Below, in pieces: positions 19,203 to 28,416 of a stretch of 64,000 nt of DNA. Location of the stretch: the NCBI RefSeq assembly GCF_014642075.1, contig NZ_BMIK01000002.1:186001-250000 (forward strand). Direction: 5' to 3'. This DNA is from Parapedobacter defluvii (GTDB lineage: Bacteria; Bacteroidota; Bacteroidia; Sphingobacteriales; Sphingobacteriaceae). The stretch's first letter is position 1. The number at the start of each line of letters is the position of its first letter. Below the pieces are notes generated by a model. The model saw only the letters and a list, made by a program, of their open reading frames with translations. It had not been told where the DNA came from and made no database searches. The translations under genes and the position numbers were made by a program.

Positions 19203-20045
19203 CTAGCTGACCATGGATAAAAACAGGGCTATTTTTTCTTTGAGTTGCCGACGGTCGACAATAAAGTCCAAAAACCCATGTTCCAGCAAAAACTCGGAAG
19301 TCTGAAACCCTTTAGGTAAGTCCTTTTTGATGGTTTCCTTAATGACACGGGGGCCGGCAAAACCAATCAGTGCTCCCGGTTCGGCAATGTTGATGTCGCC
19401 AAGCATGGCGTAAGAAGCGGTTACCCCGCCGGTTGTCGGATCCGTCAGCAGGCAGATGTAAGGTAATTTAGCTTCGTTAAGCAGCGCAAGTTTGGCAGAG
19501 GTCTTGGCCATCTGCATCAATGAAAATGCAGCCTCCATCATACGGGCACCTCCCGATTTGGATATCAGCATGAACGGAGTCCGATGTTGTAAGCAATAGT
19601 CGATAGACCGGGCGATTTTTTCGCCCACGACCGATCCCATGGAACCGCCGATGAACGTAAAATCCATGCATGCCAGCACCAAATCACGGCCCTGTACCTT
19701 GCCACGGGCACAGCGGATCGCATCGTTCAATCCGGTTTTGGCATAGCTTTCTTCCAGTCGTTCCGTATACTTCTTGGTGTCTTCAAAATGCAGGGGATCT
19801 CCCGATCTCAGATTGGCAAATAGCTCGGTAAACTGATTGTCATCAAATAGGATGGAAAAGTATGCTGCCGATCCGATGCGGAGGTGATAACCGCAATACT
19901 GGCATACATATTTATTTTCGATCTGCTCAATATTCAGCAACGGTTTTTTGCAGGAAGGGCATTTATTCCAAAGACCGTCGGGCGCTTCCTTTTTATGCTC
20001 GGTAGCCGTACTGATTCCGGCCTTTTCACGTCTAAACCAACTCAT
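19203..20045 (-). CDS. accD: Acetyl-CoA carboxylase carboxyltransferase subunit beta
   Basis: AccD is the beta half of the carboxyltransferase that moves CO2 from biotin to acetyl-CoA in fatty-acid synthesis. The 280-residue protein opens with the four-Cys zinc ribbon (C-P-S-C ... C-Q-Y-C) and continues with the carboxyltransferase fold, including S-G-G-A-R-M-M-E and D-P-T-T-G-G-V. The ATG at 20045 (M-S-W-F-R-R-E) is chosen. A longer reading from 20111 runs through the promoter. accA is not in the window. Confidence 0.96.
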   Translation of the reverse strand: MSWFRREKAGISTATEHKKEAPDGLWNKCPSCKKPLLNIEQIENKYVCQYCGYHLRIGSAAYFSILFDDNQFTELFANLRSGDPLHFEDTKKYTERLEESYAKTGLNDAIRCARGKVQGRDLVLACMDFTFIGGSMGSVVGEKIARSIDYCLQHRTPFMLISKSGGARMMEAAFSLMQMAKTSAKLALLNEAKLPYICLLTDPTTGGVTASYAMLGDINIAEPGALIGFAGPRVIKETIKKDLPKGFQTSEFLLEHGFLDFIVDRRQLKEKIALFLSMVS

Positions 20046-20066
20046 GCAAATTGTTGTTATGGGGTG

Positions 20067-20097
20067 CAAACTTAGATAAACTTGCGGGGATATGCAA
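20067..20097 (-). promoter_or_regulatory. Promoter of accD
   Basis: On the minus strand TTG (20095-20097), 20 bases, then TAAGTTTG (20067-20074). The expected start near 20062 gives a leader of about 17 bases and supports the AccD start at 20045. Confidence 0.75.
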
Positions 20098-20141
20098 GCG
20101 TCGCCATACACTTGTTAGTAACCGGTAACTACAAATAAAAT

Positions 20142-20241
20142 ATGGGCAAGCTCCTTTTATCGCACCGCTACAACCCAATACCCTTGCTGTGTTCCCACCC
20201 TGGGGGATTCTCGGGGAGCTGGTCGTAAAAGACTTACCCAT
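20142..20241 (-). ncRNA. ffs: Signal recognition particle RNA (4.5S type)
   Basis: About 100 nt. On the minus strand the apical part reads CAGG, then a GUG-GGAA-CAC hairpin with GGAA tetraloop, then AGCA, which is the conserved SRP helix 8 with its symmetric loop that binds Ffh. The ends pair (AUGGGUAAG with CUUGCCCAU, one G-U pair), with UCUUUUA pairing UAAAAGGA inside them. A consensus promoter ends five bases before the predicted 5' end. It lies between dprA and accD, all on the minus strand. The exact ends are inferred from pairing. Confidence 0.93.
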
Positions 20242-20245
20242 GCCA

Positions 20246-20275
20246 CAAAGGTAGGGAAAAAGTGAAGAAAACCAA
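20246..20275 (-). promoter_or_regulatory. Promoter of the SRP RNA gene
   Basis: On the minus strand TTG (20273-20275), 19 bases, then TACCTTTG (20246-20253). The start is predicted at about 20240, matching the folded RNA's 5' end. The -33 element is six bases from the end of dprA. Confidence 0.88.
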
Positions 20276-20280
20276 TAAGA

Positions 20281-21378
20281 TTATGAAAGAATTCGATACA
20301 TCTTACCCGGCAATGCAGCGAGGATGCCTTTCATTTCCATTTCAAGCAGTGTGATGGCTAGTTTGCTCTGTGGCCATTGCAACCGTCGTGAGAGCTCATC
20401 CACCGCCATCTGTCCCATGGCCTGAATGGTGTCAAATACCTGCTGTTCAGTCCTGTCCATTGAAATATGAAGAGGGAGTTGTTTGGGCTGGGCAGGCGTT
20501 TCGTCGATTTCCCAGTTCATAAGATATTCCAGGTCCTTCGCACCGGTAATCAGGTGTGCACGGTTGGTTTTGATGAGGTAATTGCATCCTGCGGAAAATT
20601 CCTGATTCAGGTTTCCCGGAAATGCACATACGTCGCGGTTGTAGGTGTTGGCAATTTCTGCGGTGATGAGTGCGCCACCGCGGGTAGCGGCCTCCACAAC
20701 GATGGTCACATCGGCCAAGCCGGCAATGATGCGGTTGCGCATCGGAAAATTTTGTCTATCGGGATTGGTGCCGGATGGAAATTCGGTGAGTAATCCTCCC
20801 TGATCCAGCATTCTTGCTGCCATTTCGCGGTTAGCCGAGGGGTAGATCCGATCGAGACCGTGGCCCAGGACGCCTACAGTAGGTAAACCATAAGCGAGGG
20901 CGTTTTGGTGGGCATGACTATCAATACCGTATGCCAATCCGCTGATTACGCTGGTGTGGTAGGGTTGAAGGTCCCTGATCAGTTCGCTGCAGATTGCTTT
21001 TCCATAGGAAGTGGCGTTTCGTGTGCCGACGATACTGATGATACGTGGTGCGTTAAGATCTGCGTTTCCTTTATAATAAAGCAATAATGGCGCGTCAGGG
21101 CATTCCGTGAGGCGTTTGGGATAATGCTTTTCATTCCAAAAAAGTACTTTGATACGATGCTTTTCGATGAATTGAAGTTCGTTCTCTGCGTCGCGTAATA
21201 CCCGCGTTTCTAAAATGGCAGTGGCCAATCGGCTTCCGATTCCCGGGATGGTCATAAGTGCTTTCCGGGATGCAGAAAATACCGCTTCGGCATCCTGAAA
21301 ATGATCCAGTAAATGACGGGCAATGACCGGTCCGACACCGTTTATTTTTGTTAATGCGATTTGGTGAAACAGGCTCAT
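20281..21378 (-). CDS. dprA: DNA-processing protein DprA
   Basis: DprA binds incoming single-stranded DNA and loads RecA during transformation. The 365-residue protein has an N-terminal helix-hairpin-helix region (K-I-N-G-V-G-P-V-I-A), a Rossmann core with V-G-T-R-N-A-T-S-Y-G and G-H-G-L-D, and a C-terminal winged-helix domain. The ATG at 21378 (M-S-L-F-H-Q-I-A) gives the family N-terminus. A longer in-frame extension upstream looks non-coding. Downstream are the SRP RNA and accD. DprA alone does not prove competence. Confidence 0.95.
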   Translation of the reverse strand: MSLFHQIALTKINGVGPVIARHLLDHFQDAEAVFSASRKALMTIPGIGSRLATAILETRVLRDAENELQFIEKHRIKVLFWNEKHYPKRLTECPDAPLLLYYKGNADLNAPRIISIVGTRNATSYGKAICSELIRDLQPYHTSVISGLAYGIDSHAHQNALAYGLPTVGVLGHGLDRIYPSANREMAARMLDQGGLLTEFPSGTNPDRQNFPMRNRIIAGLADVTIVVEAATRGGALITAEIANTYNRDVCAFPGNLNQEFSAGCNYLIKTNRAHLITGAKDLEYLMNWEIDETPAQPKQLPLHISMDRTEQQVFDTIQAMGQMAVDELSRRLQWPQSKLAITLLEMEMKGILAALPGKMYRILS

Positions 21379-21439
21379 AGGAGGATACGAATGTAGAAAA
21401 AAAATACGATATTGTGTACATTTAAAATGAGATAGATCA

Positions 21440-21955
21440 ATGGCTGAAGAACGACAACTCGAAGTATGGATGCGCGGTCCCATATCCGGTGTCCCGGCAT
21501 TATTGCAGCCGGTGGCACATGCCCTGTTGCAGGTAAAAGAAGAAGTGGCCGTATACATGGAAGATTTTGATAACCGGTACCTATGGCAGCGCCCGGGTGG
21601 GAGGGCTGCTGTGGGCTTTCATTTACAGCATATGGATGGTGTGATCGAACGCATGTTTACCTATGCCAACAACCAGGCCTTATCGGAGGCGCAGTTTGCC
21701 CGTCTGCGCGCGGAAGGGATGGAAATGCCGGAAATAAGTGGTGCGGGGTTGGTAATTGCTTTACAGGAACGGGTAGATTGGGCCATTGGGCAGCTCAAAC
21801 AGACGGATGAAAATCAATTGACCCATCCGCGGTACCTTGGCAGGAAACGTATCCCTACAACCTTGATCGGATTATTATTTCATGCGGCAGAACATACACA
21901 ACGCCATTTGGGACAGTTGTTCGTGACCCTTAAACTGCTGCCTTTGCTCACATAG
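21440..21955 (+). CDS. DinB-family protein
   Basis: This 171-residue four-helix-bundle protein is of the DinB/YfiT superfamily. Three histidines in the expected places (F-H-L-Q-H near residue 56, and H-A-A-E-H-T-Q-R-H near 150) probably bind a metal ion. Members act as thiol transferases or damage-inducible proteins. The role here is unknown. It is divergent from dprA and convergent with rsmG, with no partner gene. Confidence 0.82.
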   Translation: MAEERQLEVWMRGPISGVPALLQPVAHALLQVKEEVAVYMEDFDNRYLWQRPGGRAAVGFHLQHMDGVIERMFTYANNQALSEAQFARLRAEGMEMPEISGAGLVIALQERVDWAIGQLKQTDENQLTHPRYLGRKRIPTTLIGLLFHAAEHTQRHLGQLFVTLKLLPLLT

Positions 21956-21971
21956 TGCATTCCCGCTTTGC

Positions 21972-22616
21972 TTAAACCGGAATGTACACCAGGTGTTTGG
22001 TTTCAAAAAAATCTTCGGCAAAATACTGGGATAATGGGTGGATTTCTGCGCGCACACGCGCTTCCCGTATTTCCTCGCGCAGATCGCCCCCTTTCAGGTA
22101 TAAGATGCCATTGGGAATGGCATTTTTATCTTTCTTGAGGAATTTATTGCTAACCCAGGGGTAGAAGTCGGCCAAACGGGTAACGGCACGCGATACCACG
22201 AAATCGTATTTTTCATCCAGTTGTTCTGCCCGCATGTGGTAAGCCTCCATATTTTTCAATCCAATTGCTGTGGAAACTTCCCGCACAACCTTGATTTTCT
22301 TGCCAATGGAGTCGACAAGATGGAATGATAGTTCAGGGAATAAAATTGCCAATGGAATGCCCGGGAAGCCACCCCCTGTGCCGACATCCAGTACACGTGT
22401 GCCAGGAGTAAAATGGATAAACTTGGCAATACCGAGGGAATGCAATACATGGTGAAGGTAAAGACTATCCATATCTTTGCGTGAGACTACATTGATCTGC
22501 GCATTCCAGTGCGCATATAGGGTACCTAATTTCGCAAATTGTTCTCGTTGTATTTCGGAAAGCTTGGGGAAATAGTGGTAGATAATCTCGACACCCGGAC
22601 TGAACATTACTTCCAT
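21972..22616 (-). CDS. rsmG: 16S rRNA (guanine527-N7)-methyltransferase
   Basis: RsmG makes m7G527 in 16S rRNA, and its loss gives low-level streptomycin resistance in other bacteria. The 214-residue protein has the SAM motif V-L-D-V-G-T-G-G-G-F-P-G-I-P-L-A and the N-terminal segment N-V-V-S-R-K-D characteristic of GidB. Its start overlaps the upstream glycosyltransferase gene by ten bases, so the two are translationally coupled. Confidence 0.95.
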   Translation of the reverse strand: MEVMFSPGVEIIYHYFPKLSEIQREQFAKLGTLYAHWNAQINVVSRKDMDSLYLHHVLHSLGIAKFIHFTPGTRVLDVGTGGGFPGIPLAILFPELSFHLVDSIGKKIKVVREVSTAIGLKNMEAYHMRAEQLDEKYDFVVSRAVTRLADFYPWVSNKFLKKDKNAIPNGILYLKGGDLREEIREARVRAEIHPLSQYFAEDFFETKHLVYIPV

Positions 22617-23749
22617 TTTACGTCCTTCTTATAAAGTGCAGCAAAGCCATTGAGGCAGATATAGCAATAATAAACGAAGTCAAGCACCGGTAATCCCCAT
22701 AACAGTCCCTTCACCTGCAATTTTTTCATGATGGGATAATAGACCAGGAGCTGCGCCAGCAGCCTGAAGAGATACATTCCGGCGACAACGTATCCGTATT
22801 GTGGGTAGGCGACAAGCGTTGCGGTGGCAAACACATAGAAAAGAAACGCGGTTACAAGCTGTGTGGCTAACATGCGTCGATGGGAGGGTTTGTACGCTTT
22901 GGAAGCCCCTGCATGCCGGGTTTTCTGCCGGGCATAGGCTGAAAATGTAGTTTTGGGTTCGCTCCACACCTGTGCTTCGGGGTGGATACAGATGACCGTA
23001 TTATGCGGGGTAGCGTTCTGGTTCACGAATAGATCGTCGTCACCCGAGGCGATATGCATGTGGGCTGCAAATCCCTTTCCCCTGAAAAACAAGCTTTTGG
23101 TATAAGCGAGATTGCGCCCTACCCCCATGTATGCATTCTTCCGAAGTGCATAGGAAAGGTAGCTCATGGCGGTGTGAAATGTTTCAAAACGGATTAAAGC
23201 ATTGAGAAATCCCGGTTTTTTCAGGTAAGGAGAATAACCGAGCACGATTTCCTCTCCGCCATCAAAGGAACTGCCCATGTGTTTGAGCCATTGGTCGGAT
23301 TGCGGAATGCAATCGGCATCGGTAAAAACCATGTGTTCGTATTGAGCGGCTTTGATACCAAGCGTGACGGCAAACTTCTTGCCGTGCTTGAGGCGTACAT
23401 GCTCGGCGATTTCGACTACTTTGAGGTACGGAGATTGCGCGCAAAGGTCCCGCAACAACCATTTGGTCTCATCTTCGGAGAAATCATTGACCAGGATCAC
23501 TTCAAACGCAGGATAATCCTGCGCCAGGATATGTGGAAGGTTCCGCCGTAAATTTTCTTCCTCGTTACGGGCACAGATAATGACGGAAAGGGGGGGGAGC
23601 GAAGATTTAACCGGTAAGGACGGGATTTTGTAAAGTGCCAGTTTGCTGTAAACCGATAAAATGTAATACAATTGAAAGAGCAACAGTAACCCGCATATTC
23701 CCGATAACAGGATAAAAGCGTTCTCGGCTATTTGGCTGAATATGTCCAT
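22607..23749 (-). CDS. Membrane glycosyltransferase, family 2
   Basis: This 380-residue protein has an N-terminal transmembrane helix, a cytoplasmic GT-A domain (V-I-I-C-A-R-N-E-E-E-N, a V-N-D-F-S-E-D-E segment, metal motif D-A-D-C and acceptor region G-D-D-D), and about three hydrophobic helices at the C-terminus. It probably adds a sugar to a lipid or envelope glycan, but the substrate cannot be told from sequence. The ATG at 23749 (M-D-I-F-S-Q-I) is preferred over a TTG four codons earlier. It overlaps rsmG by ten bases. Confidence 0.87.
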   Translation of the reverse strand: MDIFSQIAENAFILLSGICGLLLLFQLYYILSVYSKLALYKIPSLPVKSSLPPLSVIICARNEEENLRRNLPHILAQDYPAFEVILVNDFSEDETKWLLRDLCAQSPYLKVVEIAEHVRLKHGKKFAVTLGIKAAQYEHMVFTDADCIPQSDQWLKHMGSSFDGGEEIVLGYSPYLKKPGFLNALIRFETFHTAMSYLSYALRKNAYMGVGRNLAYTKSLFFRGKGFAAHMHIASGDDDLFVNQNATPHNTVICIHPEAQVWSEPKTTFSAYARQKTRHAGASKAYKPSHRRMLATQLVTAFLFYVFATATLVAYPQYGYVVAGMYLFRLLAQLLVYYPIMKKLQVKGLLWGLPVLDFVYYCYICLNGFAALYKKDVKWK

Positions 23750-23786
23750 ATACGTTGCCAAAGATAGTAGGTTAATTTGTTTTTCC

Positions 23787-23794
23787 TATTTTTG
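23787..23794 (+). promoter_or_regulatory. -7 element directly before tgt
   Basis: TATTTTTG ends six bases before the tgt ATG (23801), so transcription should begin at or next to the start codon. No convincing -33 TTG is seen at the usual spacing. Confidence 0.55.
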
Positions 23795-23800
23795 CGCAAC

Positions 23801-24931
23801 ATGAAATTTACCCTTCAGGCAACAGATAAACAGTGCAGGGCGCGTGCCGGTTTAATGGAGACCGCCCATGGCACCATCGAGACACCCATTTTTATGCCTG
23901 TAGGCACAGCAGGTACCGTAAAGGCGGTACATCAGCATGAATTGGTACACGATATCGGTGCGCAGATCATTCTCGGAAATACGTACCACCTTTACCTGCG
24001 GCCCGGACTGGATGTCCTGAACCGTGCGGGTGGCCTTCACCGGTTCAACGGTTGGGACAAACCGATATTAACCGACAGTGGAGGTTACCAGGTGTATTCG
24101 CTTACCGAAGTACGGAAAATCAAAGAAGAAGGAGTAACGTTCCGTTCGCATATTGATGGCTCGAAGCACCTTTTTACACCTGAAAATGTCATGGATACGC
24201 AGCGGATCATCGGCGCAGATATTGTAATGGCTTTTGATGAATGTACGCCGTATCCCTGTGACTATTCCTATGCAAAGCGCTCGTTGGATATGACCCATCG
24301 CTGGCTGAAACGCTGTTGCGAGCGGTTTGACCAAACGCAGCCGCTGTATGGTTACGAACAGACGCTTTTCCCCATCGTCCAGGGGTCGGTATACCCGGAT
24401 CTGAGGGCACGGTCAGCGGAAACCATTGCATCCTTCGAACGCGACGGGAATGCCATCGGTGGCCTTTCTGTGGGCGAACCGGCCGAGGAAATGTATGCGA
24501 TGACCGAATTGGTTTGTAACATACTTCCTACTGAAAAACCGCGTTATCTGATGGGAGTGGGTACACCGGTCAATATCCTGGAGAACATCGCCTTGGGTAT
24601 CGATCTGTTTGACTGCGTAATGCCCACGCGGAATGCGCGCAATGGTATGCTGTTCACCAAAGAAGGGATTATTAATATCAAAAATAAGAAATGGGAGGCA
24701 GATTTTTCGCCGATTGATGCAACAAGTGATTTGCTGGCCGATCGGGTATATACCAAGGCTTATTTAAGGCATCTCATCCGGTCGCAGGAAATTCTTGGCG
24801 CACAGATTGCGTCGTTGCATAACCTTCATTTTTATCTTTGGTTGGTGGGAGAGGCGCGCAAACATATTTTGGCGGGTGATTTTCTTGCATGGAAAAATAA
24901 AATGGTGGTACAATTGGACGAAAGGTTATAG
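23801..24931 (+). CDS. tgt: tRNA-guanine transglycosylase (queuine/preQ1)
   Basis: Tgt exchanges guanine 34 for the queuosine precursor in tRNAs with GUN anticodons. The 376-residue protein has F-M-P-V-G-T near the N-terminus, the substrate-pocket D-S-G-G-Y-Q, and the nucleophile Asp region with D-C-V-M-P-T-R-N. Unusually, the C-x-C-x2-C zinc ligands expected after F-S-P-I-D are absent (the stretch reads A-T-S-D-L-L-A-D-R-V), while the H-N-L histidine remains. I recall the same in other Bacteroidota Tgt. Start M-K-F-T-L-Q. The LptF/G-like gene follows after three bases. Confidence 0.94.
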   Translation: MKFTLQATDKQCRARAGLMETAHGTIETPIFMPVGTAGTVKAVHQHELVHDIGAQIILGNTYHLYLRPGLDVLNRAGGLHRFNGWDKPILTDSGGYQVYSLTEVRKIKEEGVTFRSHIDGSKHLFTPENVMDTQRIIGADIVMAFDECTPYPCDYSYAKRSLDMTHRWLKRCCERFDQTQPLYGYEQTLFPIVQGSVYPDLRARSAETIASFERDGNAIGGLSVGEPAEEMYAMTELVCNILPTEKPRYLMGVGTPVNILENIALGIDLFDCVMPTRNARNGMLFTKEGIINIKNKKWEADFSPIDATSDLLADRVYTKAYLRHLIRSQEILGAQIASLHNLHFYLWLVGEARKHILAGDFLAWKNKMVVQLDERL

Positions 24932-24934
24932 GGT

Positions 24935-26035
24935 ATGATGAGGTGGCTGCAGTCTTCGTTTAATATTATTGATCGGTATATCATCCGGAAATACCTGAGT
25001 ACGTTTGTATTTACGATGGCTATTTTTACTGTCGTAGCTGTGGTGTTTGACGTGTCTGAGCGGCTGGATGATTTTATGAAACACAAGGCCCCGCTCTCAA
25101 AAATTGTGTTTGAGTATTATGCCGGATTTGTTCCCTTTTACCTGAACATGCTGTCGCCGTTGATCAATTTTATTGCGGTTATCTTTTTTACGGCTAAAAT
25201 GGCAGACCAAACCGAAATTGTACCGATTTTGAGTGGAGGGATGAGTTTCAATCGGTTCATACGTCCCTATATGGTTGCGGCCACCTTAATATTTGCCCTC
25301 AATTTCGCGTTCAGTGTATACATCATTCCCCGTACCAATAAGCTAAAAGTGGGTTTTGAGCGGATTTATGTAAAACCCGTCGCGAATAATACCAAAAGTT
25401 CCACCCACATGCAGATTGACGAAGATAGCTATGTGTACATTGATAATTTTGACAATAACCGGAAAATAGGGTACAATTTTGTGCTTGAAAAATTCAAGGA
25501 AGGGGAGATGACCGAAAAACTGATGGCAGACCGCATCACGTGGGATTCCATCAAAAATAACTGGCGGATTGAAAATTATACGATCCGCATGATCGATTCG
25601 CTAAAAGAGAAAATGGTAAAAGGTACCAGCATGGACACGCTGCTGGACATGTCGCCGGGAGATTTCGAAGTGTACGACAATATATTCACGGCTATGAAGA
25701 TGACCGAACTGAACGATCGCATCGAAAAAGAGAAAATCAGAGGCACGGGCATGATGACCGATTTGCTACTGGAGAAATACAAACGCTTTGTCACGCCGTT
25801 GGCTGCCTATGTGCTTACACTGATGGGCGTGGCCCTATCGTCAAAGAAAGTACGTGGCGGAATCGGGCTATCGTTGGGTATCGGAATTGGATTAAGTTTC
25901 ACCTACATTGTGTTTATCCAATTTTCGACCATGTTTTCGCTGAAAGGGGGGCTACCGCCTATCATTGCAGTTTTTATTCCTAATATCATTTTCGGTTTGT
26001 TAGCATTTTACCTCCTGCATAAAGCACCGAAATAA
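24935..26035 (+). CDS. LptF/LptG-family permease (YjgP/YjgQ)
   Basis: This 366-residue inner-membrane protein is probably one permease subunit of the Lpt lipopolysaccharide exporter, which passes LPS from the inner membrane to the periplasmic bridge. Six hydrophobic segments are visible, three before and three after a periplasmic beta-rich domain (about 140-270), in the standard YjgP/YjgQ order. Whether it is the F or G type cannot be decided. It is downstream of tgt and 13 bases before the EamA gene, forming a likely three-gene operon. The OstA-like protein at 54.6 kb would act in the same pathway. Confidence 0.88.
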   Translation: MMRWLQSSFNIIDRYIIRKYLSTFVFTMAIFTVVAVVFDVSERLDDFMKHKAPLSKIVFEYYAGFVPFYLNMLSPLINFIAVIFFTAKMADQTEIVPILSGGMSFNRFIRPYMVAATLIFALNFAFSVYIIPRTNKLKVGFERIYVKPVANNTKSSTHMQIDEDSYVYIDNFDNNRKIGYNFVLEKFKEGEMTEKLMADRITWDSIKNNWRIENYTIRMIDSLKEKMVKGTSMDTLLDMSPGDFEVYDNIFTAMKMTELNDRIEKEKIRGTGMMTDLLLEKYKRFVTPLAAYVLTLMGVALSSKKVRGGIGLSLGIGIGLSFTYIVFIQFSTMFSLKGGLPPIIAVFIPNIIFGLLAFYLLHKAPK

Positions 26036-26048
26036 ACCAACCTTTGCC

Positions 26049-26954
26049 ATGGAACCTCCAACAAGCGGCCGCAATCTATTTATTTTGCATCTTACCGTAG
26101 TGGTATGGGGATTCACCGGAATACTGGGTAACCTCATTTCCATCTCAGCTGTTCATCTGGTATGGTACCGGGTGGGGATTGCTTTCGTGTCGCTGGCCCT
26201 TTATTTTGCCCTCAGGGGTCGATCTTTTGCAGTAAGTGGGCGGGACTTTGTCTCTTTCTTTTGCACAGGCGGATTGGTGGGATTGCATTGGTTGCTTTTT
26301 TTTGAGTCTATCAAGGCGTCTACGGTATCGGTTACATTGGTTTGCTTGTCATCGGTTACGCTGTTTACAGCACTGGTGGAGCCGTTGTTTTACAAGCGGC
26401 GAACTTCAAAAATGGAAGTGTTTGTCGGCTTGCTGATTATTGTTGGCATCTACCTGGTTTTTAAATTTGAAAGCCAATATATCAGGGGGATTGTTTTGGG
26501 ATTGGCGGCGGCATTGGCGGCAGCCTTCTTTGGTACGATCAATTCCATGCTGATTAAGCGCAGCGGCGCTACCCTCATCAGCCTTTATGAGATGGCGGGG
26601 GCATGGCTGTTGCTTTCGTTGGTTATGCTGGCTTCGGGTGGCTTTAATGAGGAAATGAAAGCAACGGGAGCAGACTGGCTCTACCTGCTATTACTGGGTA
26701 CGGTATGCACTTCGGGTGCGTATGTCGCAGCGGTATCGGTGATGAAGGAAATCAGTGCATTTCGTGTAGCGCTGGCAAGCAATATGGAGCCGATCTACGG
26801 GATCGCGCTCGCCTGGCTGTTTTTTGGTCATCAGGAAAAAATGAGCGCCGGCTTTTATGCCGGCGCTGTTATCATTCTTGGGGCGGTTTTCCTTTATCCA
26901 ATCGTGAGATACCGACTGGCCAAACGGAAATCCACCGGTACGTATCAAGCGTAG
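26049..26954 (+). CDS. EamA-family (DMT) transporter
   Basis: This 301-residue membrane protein has about ten transmembrane helices formed by two EamA repeats (roughly residues 12-140 and 152-290), typical of drug/metabolite exporters. The substrate is unknown. A strong 9-bp hairpin (AGCGCCGGC / GCCGGCGCT, 26844-26867) sits inside the coding region near the 3' end. The last ten bases overlap the end of the convergent gltD gene. Confidence 0.88.
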   Translation: MEPPTSGRNLFILHLTVVVWGFTGILGNLISISAVHLVWYRVGIAFVSLALYFALRGRSFAVSGRDFVSFFCTGGLVGLHWLLFFESIKASTVSVTLVCLSSVTLFTALVEPLFYKRRTSKMEVFVGLLIIVGIYLVFKFESQYIRGIVLGLAAALAAAFFGTINSMLIKRSGATLISLYEMAGAWLLLSLVMLASGGFNEEMKATGADWLYLLLLGTVCTSGAYVAAVSVMKEISAFRVALASNMEPIYGIALAWLFFGHQEKMSAGFYAGAVIILGAVFLYPIVRYRLAKRKSTGTYQA

Positions 26955-28411
26955 TCAAACACAGCATCTTTGCTTTCAAGTTCCGAATAGCCCATCAGGT
27001 ACTCGTCTACTTTGCGTGCACACTCGCGTCCTTCAGAAATAGCCCACACCACCAACGATTGGCCACGGCGCATATCGCCAGCCGCAAAAACGCGTGCGGT
27101 GGAGGTTTGGTACTCACCTTCCTTTGCCCGTACATTGCCCCGTTCGTCTAATTCCACACCCAGCTGTTGCAGAAGTCCCTCGTGCTGTGGATGCAGGAAC
27201 CCCATGGCCAACAAAGCGAGTTCACAGGGAATCTCACGCTCGGAACCGGGGACTTCAGCGAATTTTACCGGACGGCCCAACTGATCGCGTTCCCATTCCA
27301 GGTCAACGATGCGCACGGCTTTGAGGTTGCCCTTGTCATCGCCGATGAACGCCTTCGTGCTGATGCTCCAATGGCGTTCGCAGCCTTCTTCATGCGATGT
27401 GGTGGTTTTAAGCAGCATGGGGTATGTAGGCCAGGGCATGGCTTCCGTACGCTGTTGGGGCGGCTGGGGCATCAGCTCAAATTGGGTCACGGACTTGGCC
27501 TTGTGGCGGTTTGAGGTACCCACGCAATCGGAGCCCGTGTCGCCCCCGCCAATGACCAGCACATGTTTTCCTGTGGCCAGAATTTCCTCCTCCTCAAAGG
27601 GTGAGTTGCCCACCCGTTTGTTTTGTTGTTTCAGAAACTCCATGGCAAAATGCACACCTTTAAGCTCCCTGCCCGGAATGTTGAGGTTACGTGGAATGGT
27701 AGATCCACCCGCAAGCACGATCGCATCGTACGCCTGCAGTTCAGCAGCCGGAACATTTTTGCCCACTTCGGCATTGCAGCGGAACACGATGCCTTCTTCT
27801 TTCATTACTTTGATCCGGCGGTCTATTACCCATTTTTCCAATTTGAAGTCCGGAATACCGTAACGGAGCAATCCTCCCGGTTTATCGTCCCGTTCGTATA
27901 CGGTTACCTCGTGACCCACGCGGATCAGTTGCGCAGCTGCTGCCAACCCTGCAGGGCCACTGCCCACAACAGCCACGCGTTTTCCTGTTTTCAGGTGCGT
28001 AGGCCTTGCCTTCACATATTCCCGTTTGTAGGCGATTTCAATGATGTGCTTTTCGATTTCTTCGATTGCAACCGGCGATCGGTTAATGCCCAACACACAA
28101 GCCGATTCGCAGGGTGCGGGGCATATCCGCCCCGTAAATTCCGGAAAATTGTTGGTAGACACCAATATCCGGTATGCTTCTTCCCATTTTCCGTCGTATA
28201 CCGCATCGTTAAATTCGGGAATGACATTACCCAAGGGACATCCCGAATGGCAGAAAGGTATGCCACAGTTCATGCACCGTGCGGCCTGCCTGTTGAGTTC
28301 ATCGTCGCTATATGGATGTACAAATTCATTGTACGTCTTCTTCCGGTTTGCAACGGGATCCTTTTTGGGGAGCGCCCGTTCAAATTCCTTAAATCCGGTT
28401 GGTTTTCCCAT
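26945..28411 (-). CDS. gltD: Glutamate synthase (NADPH) small subunit
   Basis: GltD passes electrons from NADPH through FAD and iron-sulfur clusters to GltB for glutamate formation. The 488-residue protein has two N-terminal Cys clusters (C-M-N-C-G-I-P-F-C ... C-P and C-P-A-P-C-E-S-A-C), an FAD site V-V-G-S-G-P-A-G-L and an NADPH site V-I-G-G-G-D-T-G. It lies downstream of gltB on the minus strand, the two separated by 91 bases of degenerate repeat. Its end overlaps the eamA stop. Confidence 0.97.
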   Translation of the reverse strand: MGKPTGFKEFERALPKKDPVANRKKTYNEFVHPYSDDELNRQAARCMNCGIPFCHSGCPLGNVIPEFNDAVYDGKWEEAYRILVSTNNFPEFTGRICPAPCESACVLGINRSPVAIEEIEKHIIEIAYKREYVKARPTHLKTGKRVAVVGSGPAGLAAAAQLIRVGHEVTVYERDDKPGGLLRYGIPDFKLEKWVIDRRIKVMKEEGIVFRCNAEVGKNVPAAELQAYDAIVLAGGSTIPRNLNIPGRELKGVHFAMEFLKQQNKRVGNSPFEEEEILATGKHVLVIGGGDTGSDCVGTSNRHKAKSVTQFELMPQPPQQRTEAMPWPTYPMLLKTTTSHEEGCERHWSISTKAFIGDDKGNLKAVRIVDLEWERDQLGRPVKFAEVPGSEREIPCELALLAMGFLHPQHEGLLQQLGVELDERGNVRAKEGEYQTSTARVFAAGDMRRGQSLVVWAISEGRECARKVDEYLMGYSELESKDAVFDYA

Positions 28412-28416
28412 CTTAT

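Noticed and set aside
26844-26867. Strong 9-bp hairpin near the end of eamA as a terminator
   Set aside because: It is inside the coding region 88 bases before the stop and has no U-run on either strand. It is probably a codon-level coincidence.
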